Positions 48,406 to 57,662 of a DNA stretch of 64,000 nt are shown here, piece after piece. The position numbers and the translations under genes are program-made. Each line of letters begins with the position of its first letter. Position 1 is the stretch's first letter. The notes beneath the pieces are model-generated. The model did not search any database. It saw nothing but the letters and a program-made list of their open reading frames with translations, and was not told where the DNA came from. The DNA lies in NCBI RefSeq assembly GCF_006711645.1, contig NZ_CP041247.1:3720001-3784000 (forward strand), read 5' to 3'. The DNA comes from Klebsiella electrica. GTDB taxonomy: Bacteria > Pseudomonadota > Gammaproteobacteria > Enterobacterales > Enterobacteriaceae.

Positions 48406-49554
48406 ATGTATGCATTAACCCAAGGCCGGATTTATACCGGTCATGAAATTCTGGATGACCATGCGATTATCATCGCTGATGGCCTTATCGAACGTATCTG
48501 TTCACTGGCTGATTTGCCGTCTGAGATTGAGCAACGCTCGGTCAATGGCGCCGTTCTTGCCCCCGGTTTTATCGACGTGCAGCTGAACGGCTGTGGCGGC
48601 GTGCAGTTTAACGACAGCCCTGACGCCGTCACCGTCGAAACGCTGGAAATTATGCAGAAGGCCAACGAACGTTCTGGCTGCACCAGCTATCTGCCGACGC
48701 TGATTACCTCCAGCGATGATTTGATGAAACAGGGCGTGCGCGTCATGCGCGAGTACCTGCAAAAACATCCGAACCAGGCGCTGGGTCTGCACCTTGAAGG
48801 CCCGTGGCTGAACATGGTGAAAAAAGGCACGCACAACCCGGACTACGTTCGCCTGCCGGACGCGGCGCTGGTCGATTTTCTGTGTGAAAATGCCGATGTG
48901 ATAACCAAAGTGACGCTCGCCCCTGAGCGCGTCAGTAGCGAGGTGATTCGTAAACTGGTGGCTGCCGGGATCGTGGTTTCCGCAGGCCACTCCAACGCCA
49001 CGCTGAAAGAAGCGAAAATCGGTTTTCGCGCGGGTATCACCTTCGCCACCCATCTGTACAACGCCATGCCGTATATTACCGGGCGTGAGCCGGGCCTGGC
49101 TGGTGCGATTTTCGACGAGCCGGATGTTTACTGCGGTATTATCGTCGACGGTATGCACGTTGATTATGCTAACGTGCGCAATGCAAAACGCCTGAAAGGC
49201 GACAAGCTGTGCCTCGTCACTGACGCCACCGCTCCGGCGGGCGCGCATATTGACCAGTTCATTTTTGCCGGTAAAACAATATACTACCGGAACGGGCTGT
49301 GCGTGGATGAAAATGGTACCCTCAGCGGTTCTTCGCTGACCATGATTGAAGGTGTGCGCAATCTCGTCGAACATTGCGGTATCGCGCTGGACGAAGTATT
49401 GCGTATGGCAACCCTCTACCCCGCGCGCGCCATTGGCGTAGAGAAACAGCTCGGCAGCATCGCACCGGGAATGGTCGCTAACCTGACCGCCTTCACCCGC
49501 GATTATAAAATCATCAAGACCATCGTTAATGGTAACGAGGTCGTCACTGAGTAA
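48406..49554 (+). CDS. nagA: N-acetylglucosamine-6-phosphate deacetylase
   Basis: Removes acetate from GlcNAc-6-P, the step before NagB, and lowers the NagC inducer. The 382-residue product matches E. coli NagA. Metal and catalytic residues: Glu131 in HLEGPWLN, His195 in SAGHSNAT, His216 in FATHLYNAM and Asp273 in VTDATAPAG. The ATG at 48406 ([12 protein letters not shown]) is the family start with GGGGGTC upstream; an upstream frame start adds seven residues. The gap from nagB is 128 bp and holds a hairpin. Confidence 0.97.
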   Translation: MYALTQGRIYTGHEILDDHAIIIADGLIERICSLADLPSEIEQRSVNGAVLAPGFIDVQLNGCGGVQFNDSPDAVTVETLEIMQKANERSGCTSYLPTLITSSDDLMKQGVRVMREYLQKHPNQALGLHLEGPWLNMVKKGTHNPDYVRLPDAALVDFLCENADVITKVTLAPERVSSEVIRKLVAAGIVVSAGHSNATLKEAKIGFRAGITFATHLYNAMPYITGREPGLAGAIFDEPDVYCGIIVDGMHVDYANVRNAKRLKGDKLCLVTDATAPAGAHIDQFIFAGKTIYYRNGLCVDENGTLSGSSLTMIEGVRNLVEHCGIALDEVLRMATLYPARAIGVEKQLGSIAPGMVANLTAFTRDYKIIKTIVNGNEVVTE

Positions 49555-49561
49555 GTAAAGA

Positions 49562-50782
49562 ATGACAGCAGGCGGACATGCTCAAATTGGTAACGTTGAT
49601 CTCGTAAAACAGCTGAACAGCGCGGCCGTGTATCGGCTCATTGACCAGCACGGCCCCATTTCGCGCATTCAGATTGCGGAACAAAGCCAGCTTGCCCCTG
49701 CCAGCGTGACGAAAATCACGCGTCAACTGATTGAACGCGGGCTGATCAAAGAAGTCGATCAGCAGGCCTCTACCGGAGGCCGCCGCGCCATCTCGATTAT
49801 TGCGGAAACCCGCAACTTCCATGCTATCGGCGTGCGCCTTGGCCGCTACGACGCGACCCTGACCCTGTATGATTTAAGCAGCAAGACGCTGGAAGAAGAA
49901 CATTTCCCGCTGCCGGAACGTACGCAGGAGACGCTGGAGCATGCGCTGCTGAACATCATTGCGACCTTTACTGAAAGCTGCCAGCGCAAGATCCGCGAAC
50001 TTATCGCTATCTCGGTGATCTTACCCGGGCTCGTCGACCCGGAAAGCGGCGTGATTCGCTATATGCCGCATATTCAGGTCGAGAACTGGGGGCTGGTTGA
50101 AGCACTGGAAAAACGCTTTAAAGTCACCTGTTTTGTGGGTCACGATATTCGCAGCCTTGCGCTGGCGGAGCACTACTTTGGTGCGAGCCAGGATTGCGAA
50201 GACTCTATTCTGGTGCGCGTCCATCGCGGCACCGGCGCGGGAATCATCTCCAATGGCCGTATTTTTATCGGCCGTAACGGCAACGTCGGCGAGATAGGCC
50301 ATATTCAGGTCGACCCGCTGGGCGAACGCTGTCACTGCGGCAATTTTGGCTGCCTTGAGACCGTCGCGGCCAACGCGGCCATCGAACAACGCGTGCGCCA
50401 CCTTCTTGAACAGGGCTACCAAAGTAAACTGACCGCGGACGAATGCACGATCAAAGCCATCTGCAAAGCCGCCAATAAAGGCGACGCCCTGGCCTGCGAA
50501 GTCATCGAATATGTGGGGCGTCACCTCGGTAAAACCATTGCTATCGCCATTAACCTGTTCAATCCGCAAAAAGTGGTGATCGCCGGCGAAATAGTCGAAG
50601 CAGAAAAGGTCCTGCTACCTGCTATCGCCGGCTGCATTAACGCTCAGGCACTGAAGGCGTTTCGCAAGAATCTGCCGGTCGTTCGCTCCACGTTGGATCA
50701 CCGCTCCGCAATCGGCGCTTTTGCGCTGGTGAAACGCGCCATGCTCAACGGTATACTGCTCCAGCGTTTGCTGGAAAGCTAA
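49562..50782 (+). CDS. nagC: N-acetylglucosamine repressor NagC
   Basis: ROK-family repressor/activator that senses GlcNAc-6-P and controls nag, chiP, chb and glm genes. The 406 residues equal E. coli NagC. The N-terminal winged helix includes SRIQIAEQSQLAPASVTKIT (34-53); the ROK domain has the sugar site GHDIRSLALAEHYFG, the glycine-rich VHRGTGAGIISNG and the zinc motif CHCGNFGCLE. Starts 7 bp after nagA. Five candidate operators or partner sites for it lie in this window (nagE, nagB, two at chiP). Confidence 0.98.
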   Translation: MTAGGHAQIGNVDLVKQLNSAAVYRLIDQHGPISRIQIAEQSQLAPASVTKITRQLIERGLIKEVDQQASTGGRRAISIIAETRNFHAIGVRLGRYDATLTLYDLSSKTLEEEHFPLPERTQETLEHALLNIIATFTESCQRKIRELIAISVILPGLVDPESGVIRYMPHIQVENWGLVEALEKRFKVTCFVGHDIRSLALAEHYFGASQDCEDSILVRVHRGTGAGIISNGRIFIGRNGNVGEIGHIQVDPLGERCHCGNFGCLETVAANAAIEQRVRHLLEQGYQSKLTADECTIKAICKAANKGDALACEVIEYVGRHLGKTIAIAINLFNPQKVVIAGEIVEAEKVLLPAIAGCINAQALKAFRKNLPVVRSTLDHRSAIGAFALVKRAMLNGILLQRLLES

Positions 50783-50827
50783 CGCGGCTATATAGTTTCG
50801 CCTTTCTTCAACGATGTCGGACTGTCC

Positions 50828-51580
50828 ATGACCATTCAAAACGTAATCTGTGATATTGACGGCGTGCTGATGCACGACAATGTGGCCGTGCCGGGCGCTG
50901 CTGAATTTATCAAACGCATTCTTGAGAAAGATATGCCGTTGGTGATGTTGACCAACTACCCTTCCCAGACCGGGCAGGACCTGGCAAACCGCTTTGCGAC
51001 CGCCGGGATCGACGTGCCGGATAGCGCCTTTTATACCTCCGCAATGGCCACCGCTGATTTCCTGCGCCGCCAGGAAGGCAAGAAAGCCTACGTGGTCGGT
51101 GAAGGCGCGCTGATTCACGAGCTTTATAAAGCCGGCTTTACCATTACCGACGTCAATCCGGATTTTGTTATCGTCGGTGAAACCCGCTCCTTTAACTGGG
51201 AGATGATGCATAAAGCGGCCTTCTTTGTCGCCAACGGCGCGCGCTTTATTGCCACCAACCCGGATACTCACGGTCGCGGCTTCTATCCGGCCTGCGGCGC
51301 TCTCTGCGCCGGAATTGAGAAAATCTCCGGCCGCAAGCCGTTCTACGTGGGAAAACCCAGCCCGTGGATTATCCGCTCTGCGCTGAATAAGATGCAGGCG
51401 CACTCCGAGCAGACGGTTATCGTCGGCGACAACCTGCGTACCGATATCCTCGCGGGTTTCCAGGCCGGTCTGGAAACCATTTTGGTTCTCTCCGGCGTAT
51501 CGACGCTCGACGATATCGACAGTCTGCCGTTCCGGCCGTCGTGGATCTATCCGTCGGTTGCCGAAATTGATATTTTCTGA
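50828..51580 (+). CDS. umpH: UMP phosphatase (HAD family, NagD)
   Basis: Haloacid-dehalogenase phosphatase that hydrolyses UMP and other ribonucleotide monophosphates. The 250-residue product equals E. coli NagD/UmpH. HAD motifs: nucleophile Asp9 and general acid Asp11 in CDIDGVLMHD, motif II MLTNYPSQTG, Lys in YVGKPSP and the acidic motif IVGDNLRTDI. It lies 45 bp after nagC, last gene of the nag operon, with a strong terminator just past its stop. Its link to GlcNAc use is not known. Confidence 0.97.
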   Translation: MTIQNVICDIDGVLMHDNVAVPGAAEFIKRILEKDMPLVMLTNYPSQTGQDLANRFATAGIDVPDSAFYTSAMATADFLRRQEGKKAYVVGEGALIHELYKAGFTITDVNPDFVIVGETRSFNWEMMHKAAFFVANGARFIATNPDTHGRGFYPACGALCAGIEKISGRKPFYVGKPSPWIIRSALNKMQAHSEQTVIVGDNLRTDILAGFQAGLETILVLSGVSTLDDIDSLPFRPSWIYPSVAEIDIF

Positions 51581-51582
51581 AT

Positions 51583-51608
51583 AAAACCACGTCCTGGGAC
51601 GTGGTTTT
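51583..51608. terminator. nag operon terminator
   Basis: AAAACCACGTCC (51583-51594) and GGACGTGGTTTT (51597-51608) are exact complements with a 2-bp centre (so the loop takes four bases), directly after the umpH stop. Confidence 0.9.
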
Positions 51609-51859
51609 GCATTTATCGCGCCTGAAAAAAGAATCTCATCTAATAAAAACAGCCAATCACTGCACATCCATCAATAAAGCTGCTTAAAACATGCTCTTTT
51701 TTTAATATTCAGTAATCGTCATTGCGTTTTTTCTTTTACTGACCGTAAATCTCTTGCGCCCTCCTCTCCTTTACGGCATTTTCTTAGACATGCACTGAGA
51801 CCTCGCGATAAGACGACGTCTGCACAACATCACAACACGACAGGGTAATGGAGAAGGTT

Positions 51860-53524
51860 ATGTGTTCTATTTTTGGCGTACTGGATATTAAAACTGACGC
51901 AGCTGAGCTGCGTAAAAAGGCACTGGAACTTTCCCGCCTGATGCGCCACCGCGGCCCGGACTGGTCCGGCGTCTACGCCAGCGATAAAGCTATTTTGGTC
52001 CATGAGCGTCTGTCTATCGTCGACGTGAACGCCGGGGCCCAGCCGTTGTACAACGCGCAAAAAACCCACGCGCTGGCGGTAAACGGCGAAATTTATAACC
52101 ACCAGGCGCTGCGTGCGGAATACGGCGACCGCTATACCTTCCAGACCGGCTCCGACTGCGAAGTCATTCTCGCCCTGTATCAGGAAAAAGGCGCGGCATT
52201 CCTCGACGATCTGCAGGGGATGTTCGCCTTCGCGCTGTACGACAGCGAACAGGACGCGTATCTGATTGGTCGCGACCATATCGGTATCATCCCACTGTAT
52301 ATGGGCCACGACGAGCACGGCAACTTCTACGTCGCCTCAGAAATGAAAGCGCTGGTTCCGGTCTGCCGGACAATCAAAGAGTTCCCGGCGGGTAGCTACC
52401 TGTGGAGCAAAGACGGTGAAATCCGCCAGTACTATCAGCGCGACTGGTTTGACTATGATGCGGTAAAAGACAACGTCACGGATAAAAACGAACTGCGTCA
52501 GGCGCTGGAAGAGTCCGTCAAAAGCCACCTGATGTCTGATGTGCCTTACGGCGTGCTGCTGTCCGGTGGCCTCGACTCGTCGGTTATCTCCGCTATCACC
52601 AAAAAATTCGCCGCTCGCCGGGTTGAAGATCAGGAACGTAGCGAAGCCTGGTGGCCGCAGCTGCACTCTTTCGCCGTCGGCCTGCAAGGCTCGCCGGACC
52701 TGAAAGCCGCGCAGGAAGTCGCCAACCATCTGGGTACCGTCCACCACGAGATCCACTTCACCGTGCAGGAAGGTCTGGATGCCATCCGTGACGTTATCTA
52801 TCACATCGAAACCTACGATGTGACCACCATCCGCGCATCGACGCCGATGTATTTAATGTCGCGTAAAATCAAAGCGATGGGCATCAAAATGGTGCTGTCA
52901 GGCGAAGGTTCTGATGAGGTGTTCGGCGGCTATCTCTATTTCCATAAAGCGCCAAACGCCAAAGAGCTGCATGAAGAGACCGTACGTAAGCTGCAGGCGC
53001 TGCATATGTTTGACTGCGCCCGGGCAAACAAAGCCATGTCAGCCTGGGGGGTGGAAGCGCGCGTTCCGTTCCTCGACAAACAGTTCCTTGACGTCGCGAT
53101 GCGTATTAACCCGCAGGACAAAATGTGTGGTAACGGCAAAATGGAAAAACATATCCTGCGTGAATGTTTTGAATCCTATCTGCCGGCCAGCGTCGCATGG
53201 CGCCAGAAAGAGCAGTTCTCTGACGGCGTAGGCTACAGCTGGATCGATACGTTAAAAGAGGTTGCGGCGAAACAGGTCTCCGATCAGCAGCTGGAAACCG
53301 CCAGCTTCCGTTTCCCGTACAACACGCCGTCGTCTAAAGAAGCGTACCTGTATCGTGAAATCTTCGAGGAGCTGTTCCCGGTACCTAGCGCGGCCGAATG
53401 CGTACCTGGCGGCCCGTCAGTAGCCTGTTCATCGGCTAAGGCGATTGAGTGGGACGAAGCGTTCAAAACCATGAACGATCCGTCAGGACGCGCCGTTGGC
53501 GTTCACCAGTCAGCTTATAAATAA
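51860..53524 (+). CDS. asnB: Asparagine synthetase B (glutamine-hydrolysing)
   Basis: Makes asparagine from aspartate, ATP and glutamine. The 554-residue product equals E. coli AsnB. After Met removal Cys1 (MCSIFGVLD) is the glutaminase nucleophile; the synthetase domain has the PP-loop SGGLDSSV (about 232-239) and VLSGEGSDEVFGGY. The ATG at 51860 is required to expose the Cys; an in-frame ATG 12 bp upstream would bury it. GGAGAAGG ribosome site upstream; a terminator follows 16 bp after the stop. Confidence 0.97.
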   Translation: MCSIFGVLDIKTDAAELRKKALELSRLMRHRGPDWSGVYASDKAILVHERLSIVDVNAGAQPLYNAQKTHALAVNGEIYNHQALRAEYGDRYTFQTGSDCEVILALYQEKGAAFLDDLQGMFAFALYDSEQDAYLIGRDHIGIIPLYMGHDEHGNFYVASEMKALVPVCRTIKEFPAGSYLWSKDGEIRQYYQRDWFDYDAVKDNVTDKNELRQALEESVKSHLMSDVPYGVLLSGGLDSSVISAITKKFAARRVEDQERSEAWWPQLHSFAVGLQGSPDLKAAQEVANHLGTVHHEIHFTVQEGLDAIRDVIYHIETYDVTTIRASTPMYLMSRKIKAMGIKMVLSGEGSDEVFGGYLYFHKAPNAKELHEETVRKLQALHMFDCARANKAMSAWGVEARVPFLDKQFLDVAMRINPQDKMCGNGKMEKHILRECFESYLPASVAWRQKEQFSDGVGYSWIDTLKEVAAKQVSDQQLETASFRFPYNTPSSKEAYLYREIFEELFPVPSAAECVPGGPSVACSSAKAIEWDEAFKTMNDPSGRAVGVHQSAYK

Positions 53525-53540
53525 ACAATTTGCATCACCA

Positions 53541-53567
53541 ACGGACCCCGAGGGGTCCGTTTTTTTA
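53541..53567 (+). terminator. asnB terminator
   Basis: ACGGACCCC (53541-53549) and GGGGTCCGT (53552-53560) flank a 2-bp centre, followed by seven T. Confidence 0.92.
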
Positions 53568-53682
53568 TGGCTTTTTTTACCGCTGAAAAACGATAAATAA
53601 CCAATAATTGCCGATTATTCCATCACGCTGTTCGCAACCTAACCAAACAGTCACATTCCGGCGATTTTCATTGAAAAAGGGG

Positions 53683-53711
53683 TTGACGCTCGCAGGCCCA
53701 ATACGCATAAT
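53683..53711 (+). promoter_or_regulatory. tRNA operon promoter
   Basis: TTGACG (53683-53688) and CATAAT (53706-53711) are spaced by exactly 17 bp, with a GC-rich discriminator (GCGCCCC) directly after, the mark of stringently controlled stable-RNA promoters. The first tRNA begins 40 bp downstream. Confidence 0.88.
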
Positions 53712-53751
53712 GCGCCCCGCAACGCCGATAAGGTAACGCGAAAAAAAAGAT

Positions 53752-53828
53752 GGCTACGTAGCTCAGCTGGTTAGAGCACATCACTCATAATGATGGGGTC
53801 ACAGGTTCGAATCCCGTCGTAGCCACCA
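53752..53828 (+). tRNA. metT: tRNA-Met (elongator, CAU)
   Basis: A 77-nt elongator tRNA-Met with GGCTACG acceptor arm, CTCATAA anticodon loop and encoded CCA end. Identical in sequence to the second copy at 54241. First gene of the seven-tRNA operon. Confidence 0.97.
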
Positions 53829-53837
53829 TCTTTTTTT

Positions 53838-53922
53838 GCGGGAGTGGCGAAATTGGTAGACGCACCAGATTTAGGTTCTGGCGCCGCAAGGTGTGCGAGT
53901 TCAAGTCTCGCCTCCCGCACCA
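53838..53922 (+). tRNA. leuW: tRNA-Leu (UAG)
   Basis: An 85-nt class II tRNA with long variable arm (GGCGCCGCAAGGTGTGC), anticodon TAG in TTTAGGT and encoded CCA. Corresponds to E. coli leuW in the same cluster. Confidence 0.97.
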
Positions 53923-53944
53923 TTCACCCAAAGCGTTGCACGGA

Positions 53945-54000
53945 TGGGGTATATCCAGGCGGTAAGTTAGCCGTTAAGGCTAGCGGCAATAAGTTTGGCG
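53945..54000 (+). pseudogene. Decayed tRNA-Gln copy between leuW and glnU
   Basis: TGGGGTATATCCAGGCGGTA (53945-53964) matches the first 20 bases of the adjacent tRNA-Gln genes (TGGGGTATCGCCAAGCGGTA) at 17 of 20 positions. It is followed by TAGCC-GTTAA-GGCTA, a 5-bp stem with a 5-nt loop where the anticodon arm should be, but with no glutamine anticodon, no T-arm and no 3' acceptor strand. It reads as a relic of an extra tRNA-Gln gene. Confidence 0.65.
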
Positions 54001-54033
54001 ATAACCTCCTTCGAAAGTAAAAGATTTTTTTGT

Positions 54034-54108
54034 TGGGGTATCGCCAAGCGGTAAGGCACCGGTTTTTGATACCGGCATTCCCTGGTTCGAATCCAGGTAC
54101 CCCAGCCA
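54034..54108 (+). tRNA. glnU: tRNA-Gln (UUG)
   Basis: A 75-nt tRNA-Gln: TGGGGTA acceptor arm, anticodon TTG in GGTTTTTGATACC, encoded CCA. Identical to the next copy (glnW). Confidence 0.97.
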
Positions 54109-54145
54109 TATTTCTTCGAGATTTGCGGTTCACCGCGACGGTTAT

Positions 54146-54220
54146 TGGGGTATCGCCAAGCGGTAAGGCACCGGTTTTTGATACCGGCATTCCCTGGTTC
54201 GAATCCAGGTACCCCAGCCA
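54146..54220 (+). tRNA. glnW: tRNA-Gln (UUG)
   Basis: Second identical 75-nt copy of the UUG isoacceptor, 37 bp after glnU. Confidence 0.97.
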
Positions 54221-54240
54221 TCGAAGAATATGATAAGATT

Positions 54241-54317
54241 GGCTACGTAGCTCAGCTGGTTAGAGCACATCACTCATAATGATGGGGTCACAGGTTCGAA
54301 TCCCGTCGTAGCCACCA
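54241..54317 (+). tRNA. metU: tRNA-Met (elongator, CAU)
   Basis: Identical 77-nt copy of the tRNA-Met at 53752, 20 bp after glnW. Confidence 0.97.
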
Positions 54318-54363
54318 TACAACGGAGTTATTGATTTAGTTCGATAAATCCTAAAAAAATTGT

Positions 54364-54438
54364 TGGGGTATCGCCAAGCGGTAAGGCTCTGGTTTCTGAT
54401 ACCAGCATTCCGAGGTTCGAATCCTCGTACCCCAGCCA
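54364..54438 (+). tRNA. glnV: tRNA-Gln (CUG)
   Basis: A 75-nt tRNA-Gln with anticodon CTG in GGTTTCTGATACC and T-arm GAGGTTCGAATCCTC; the CUG isoacceptor, identical to glnX. Confidence 0.97.
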
Positions 54439-54474
54439 ATTTAAAAAAGTCGTTCACTCTGTGGACGCACCCGT

Positions 54475-54549
54475 TGGGGTATCGCCAAGCGGTAAGGCTC
54501 TGGTTTCTGATACCAGCATTCCGAGGTTCGAATCCTCGTACCCCAGCCA
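54475..54549 (+). tRNA. glnX: tRNA-Gln (CUG)
   Basis: Second identical copy of the CUG isoacceptor; last tRNA of the operon, 9 bp before the terminator region. Confidence 0.97.
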
Positions 54550-54558
54550 CTTAATAGC

Positions 54559-54587
54559 AAAAAAGCTCGCTTCGGCGAGCTTTTTTG
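54559..54587 (+). terminator. tRNA operon terminator
   Basis: AAAAGCTCGC (54561-54570) and GCGAGCTTTT (54575-54584) with a TTCG tetraloop, then T to 54586. Confidence 0.92.
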
Positions 54588-54700
54588 CTTTCTGTATCCG
54601 GTTCAATCCGCATCGCGGTATTCACACCATACGCCGGCGATGGCGTATCACGCGCCGCAGCCATATCCCGGCTAAGCGGCGCGCCAGCCGGGAACCGGGC

Positions 54701-55876
54701 TTACAATCCCAACGCGTACTTCAGCGCCTGACGCTTTAAAACGCCCGCATGCGCCGCGGCCATTAAGCCGATATTGCGCAGCACGCGCACCGGCGCCAGA
54801 TCGTTGGTAAAGCCGGCATAAAACAGATCCATACCCGACTGCATAATAAAATTATCCGCCCTGCGTCGCGCCTGGTAGCGTTTCAACACCGGCAGACCTG
54901 CCCATGCTTCACCCTGGCCTTTCGCCTCACTCAGAATATCCAGCAGGGCATCAACATCGCGATAGCCCAGATTCACCCCCTGCCCCGCCAGCGGATGAAT
55001 GGTATGTGCGGCATCCCCCACCAGCGCCAGCCCCGGCTGTACATACTGCAGCGCATGGCGACGGGTCAGCGGAAACGCCCCGGCACTTAGCGGCGTGACG
55101 CGCCCCAGCCGGGAGGGGAAGTGGCGCGCAATCTCCTGCTGTAGCTGCGGCATACTCATCCCCTGCAGCTGGCGAATACGCGCGGGCGTGTCATACCACA
55201 CCAGCGATGCCCAATTGTCGAACAGCGGCAGAAACGCGCGCGGCCCCGACGGCGTAAACTGCTGCCAGGTGCTGTTGCCAGGCTCCTCTGCGCACTGCAC
55301 GCTAATCAGCATGCAGGATTGCTGATACTGCCACGCGTGAACGCCAATTCCGGCCAGCTGGCGCACCTGTGAGTTGGCGCCATCCGCGCCGATAACCAAC
55401 CTGCCCGCGCATTCGCCGCCGTCGCTCAGACGCAATGTCGTGCAGGTCTCCTCCCGCTGCATCTCCTGTAACGAGGCGCCAACCCGGAGCGTAATGCGCT
55501 CATGCGCCGTCAGCGCCTGCCACAGCGCGAGCTGCAGAACATTGTTTTCCACCATGTAACCCAGCTCAGGCAGCTTCAGCTCGGCGGCATCAAAGGTCAC
55601 ATGCGCGTCCTCCCATTCCCAGGTCTCCAGCCGACGATAGGGATGCGCCCGCATAGCGCGCACCGCATCCCAGACGCCGAGGCTGTTCAGTAACCCGACG
55701 GAAGCGGCGCTAATCGCCGAAATACGCACATCCGGCGGCGCTGAGGGCACAAATGCCGGCGGGGCCGATGTTTCGATAACCGTTACCGTAAAACCGTGCT
55801 GCGCCAGCCCCAGCGCCAGGGCTCCGCCAACCATTCCGCCACCCACGATGGCGACATCTGTTGCATGAATTGTCAT
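54701..55876 (-). CDS. ubiF: Ubiquinone biosynthesis flavin hydroxylase UbiF
   Basis: FAD mono-oxygenase that hydroxylates the demethylated methoxy-benzoquinol intermediate in aerobic ubiquinone synthesis. The 391-residue product equals E. coli UbiF. FAD motifs: VAIVGGGMVGGALALGL (residues 7-23) and the GD motif ALVGDAAHTIHPLAGQGVN. The C terminus RQALKYALGL is the family end. The ATG at 55876 with AAGGATAATTGCC upstream is chosen; the frame is open 32 codons further without match. It converges on the tRNA operon and diverges from miaB. Confidence 0.96.
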   Translation of the reverse strand: MTIHATDVAIVGGGMVGGALALGLAQHGFTVTVIETSAPPAFVPSAPPDVRISAISAASVGLLNSLGVWDAVRAMRAHPYRRLETWEWEDAHVTFDAAELKLPELGYMVENNVLQLALWQALTAHERITLRVGASLQEMQREETCTTLRLSDGGECAGRLVIGADGANSQVRQLAGIGVHAWQYQQSCMLISVQCAEEPGNSTWQQFTPSGPRAFLPLFDNWASLVWYDTPARIRQLQGMSMPQLQQEIARHFPSRLGRVTPLSAGAFPLTRRHALQYVQPGLALVGDAAHTIHPLAGQGVNLGYRDVDALLDILSEAKGQGEAWAGLPVLKRYQARRRADNFIMQSGMDLFYAGFTNDLAPVRVLRNIGLMAAAHAGVLKRQALKYALGL

Positions 55877-56084
55877 GGCAATTATCCTTAAACCTGAATC
55901 CGATAAGTTTACCGGATTTTTTCCCACCTCGTGGTGATAACGCTCGCACTGGTCAGGGCGCGACCAAAGCATTACAATACGCGCCCTGCAATCCTGGCTT
56001 TATACCCGCTGTCCTTCACATTGCAGAGTCATTCCCGGTGAAGAAAATAGCTTTGGGTATATATACTTAAGCATGAGCAAGTCG

Positions 56085-57509
56085 ATGACAAAAAAACTCC
56101 ATATTAAAACCTGGGGCTGTCAGATGAACGAATATGATTCATCAAAGATGGCCGATCTGCTGGATGCCACGCACGGGTATCAACTGACCGAAGTGGCGGA
56201 AGAAGCGGATGTGCTGCTGCTCAATACCTGCTCAATCCGTGAGAAGGCTCAGGAAAAAGTCTTCCATCAGTTAGGCCGCTGGAAGCTACTGAAAGAGAAG
56301 AACCCCGACCTGATTATTGGCGTCGGTGGTTGTGTCGCCTCTCAGGAAGGTCACCATATCCGCCAACGCGCCCACTACGTCGATATTATTTTCGGGCCGC
56401 AGACGCTCCATCGCCTGCCGGAGATGATCAACTCCGTTCGCGGCAACCGCAGTCCGGTTGTGGACGTCAGTTTCCCTGAAATCGAAAAATTCGACCGTCT
56501 GCCGGAACCGCGCGCCGAGGGCCCGACGGCATTCGTCTCCATTATGGAAGGCTGCAATAAATACTGTACCTACTGCGTGGTGCCTTACACCCGCGGCGAA
56601 GAGGTCAGCCGTCCTTCCGACGATATCCTGTTCGAGATTGCCCAGTTGGCCGCTCAGGGCGTCCGCGAGGTCAACCTGCTCGGACAGAACGTCAACGCCT
56701 GGCGCGGCGAGAACTACGATGGAACGACCGGCAGTTTTGCCGATCTGCTGCGTCTGGTGGCGGCAATCGACGGTATCGACCGCATTCGCTTTACCACCAG
56801 CCACCCTATCGAGTTTACCGATGACATCATTGATGTCTATCGCGATACCCCGGAGCTGGTGAGCTTCCTGCATTTACCGGTGCAGAGTGGTTCCGACCGG
56901 GTGCTGAACCTGATGGGGCGTACTCATACGGCGCTGGAGTACAAAGCGATTATCCGCAAGCTGTACGAGGCGCGCCCGAATATTCAGATTAGCTCCGACT
57001 TTATCGTTGGCTTCCCTGGCGAAACCAATGAAGATTTCGAGAAGACCATGAAGCTGATTGCCGATGTCAATCACGACATGAGCTACAGCTTTATCTTCTC
57101 TGCCCGTCCGGGAACACCGGCGGCGGATATGGTCGACGACGTCCCGGAACAGGACAAGAAGCAGCGTCTGTATATTCTGCAGGAGCGCATCACCCAGCAG
57201 GCTATGGCCTGGAGCCGCCGCATGCTTGGCACCACCCAGCGTATTCTGGTTGAAGGCACCTCCCGCAAAAGTATCATGGAGCTCTCAGGGCGCACCGAGA
57301 ATAACCGGGTAGTCAACTTCGAAGGCACCCCGGATATGGTCGGTAAGTTTGTCGATGTCGAAATCGTTGACGTCTACACCAACTCGCTGCGCGGTAAAAT
57401 TGTGCGTACCGAAGAGGAAATGGGGCTGCGTATCGCGGAATCGCCGGAATCCGTTATCGCCCGCACCCGCAAAGAAAACGACCTCGGCGTCGGAACCTAT
57501 CAGCCGTGA
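56085..57509 (+). CDS. miaB: tRNA-2-methylthio-N6-dimethylallyladenosine synthase
   Basis: Radical-SAM methylthiotransferase that turns i6A37 into ms2i6A37 in tRNAs reading UNN codons. The 474-residue product equals E. coli MiaB. The auxiliary cluster Cys12 ([10 protein letters not shown]), Cys49 (NTCSIREKA) and Cys83 (GGCVASQEG), and the radical-[11 protein letters not shown] (157-164) are present; a TRAM domain ends the protein. I choose [12 protein letters not shown] at 56085 to match the family; an ATG 12 bp upstream (56073) is equally possible. Confidence 0.96.
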   Translation: MTKKLHIKTWGCQMNEYDSSKMADLLDATHGYQLTEVAEEADVLLLNTCSIREKAQEKVFHQLGRWKLLKEKNPDLIIGVGGCVASQEGHHIRQRAHYVDIIFGPQTLHRLPEMINSVRGNRSPVVDVSFPEIEKFDRLPEPRAEGPTAFVSIMEGCNKYCTYCVVPYTRGEEVSRPSDDILFEIAQLAAQGVREVNLLGQNVNAWRGENYDGTTGSFADLLRLVAAIDGIDRIRFTTSHPIEFTDDIIDVYRDTPELVSFLHLPVQSGSDRVLNLMGRTHTALEYKAIIRKLYEARPNIQISSDFIVGFPGETNEDFEKTMKLIADVNHDMSYSFIFSARPGTPAADMVDDVPEQDKKQRLYILQERITQQAMAWSRRMLGTTQRILVEGTSRKSIMELSGRTENNRVVNFEGTPDMVGKFVDVEIVDVYTNSLRGKIVRTEEEMGLRIAESPESVIARTRKENDLGVGTYQP

Positions 57510-57516
57510 TCCGTTC

Positions 57517-57545
57517 AGGCCTGCCGACCCCGACAGGCCTTGTAT
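57517..57545 (+). terminator. Weak terminator-like hairpin after miaB
   Basis: AGGCCTG (57517-57523) and CAGGCCT (57534-57540) pair across a 10-nt loop, followed by a mixed TGTATTT tract. It may only partly separate miaB from ybeZ. Confidence 0.4.
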
Positions 57546-57662
57546 TTCCTCTCCCCGGCCCAATATTCATCGCAATGCTTGCGCCATATTCCCATGACGT
57601 GAATAATTTCCTTACTGGCCGGAAACGTTCGCTATCCGGCAAAACGCGTAAAGAGGAACAGT

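Noticed and set aside
54034..54549. Tandem near-identical 75-bp units resembling a repeat array or CRISPR
   Set aside because: Each unit is a complete tRNA with anticodon and CCA; spacers vary in length and there is no cas gene.
53924..54554. Open frames across the tRNA cluster giving repeated peptides such as GVPGFEPGNAGIKNR and GVRGFEPRNAGIRNQ
   Set aside because: These are translations of the complement of tRNA-Gln genes, a well-known annotation artefact, not proteins.
57510..57662. Heat-shock (sigma-32) promoter before ybeZ
   Set aside because: CTTG- and CCCAT-like pieces occur but with wrong spacing or poor match; not good enough to list.
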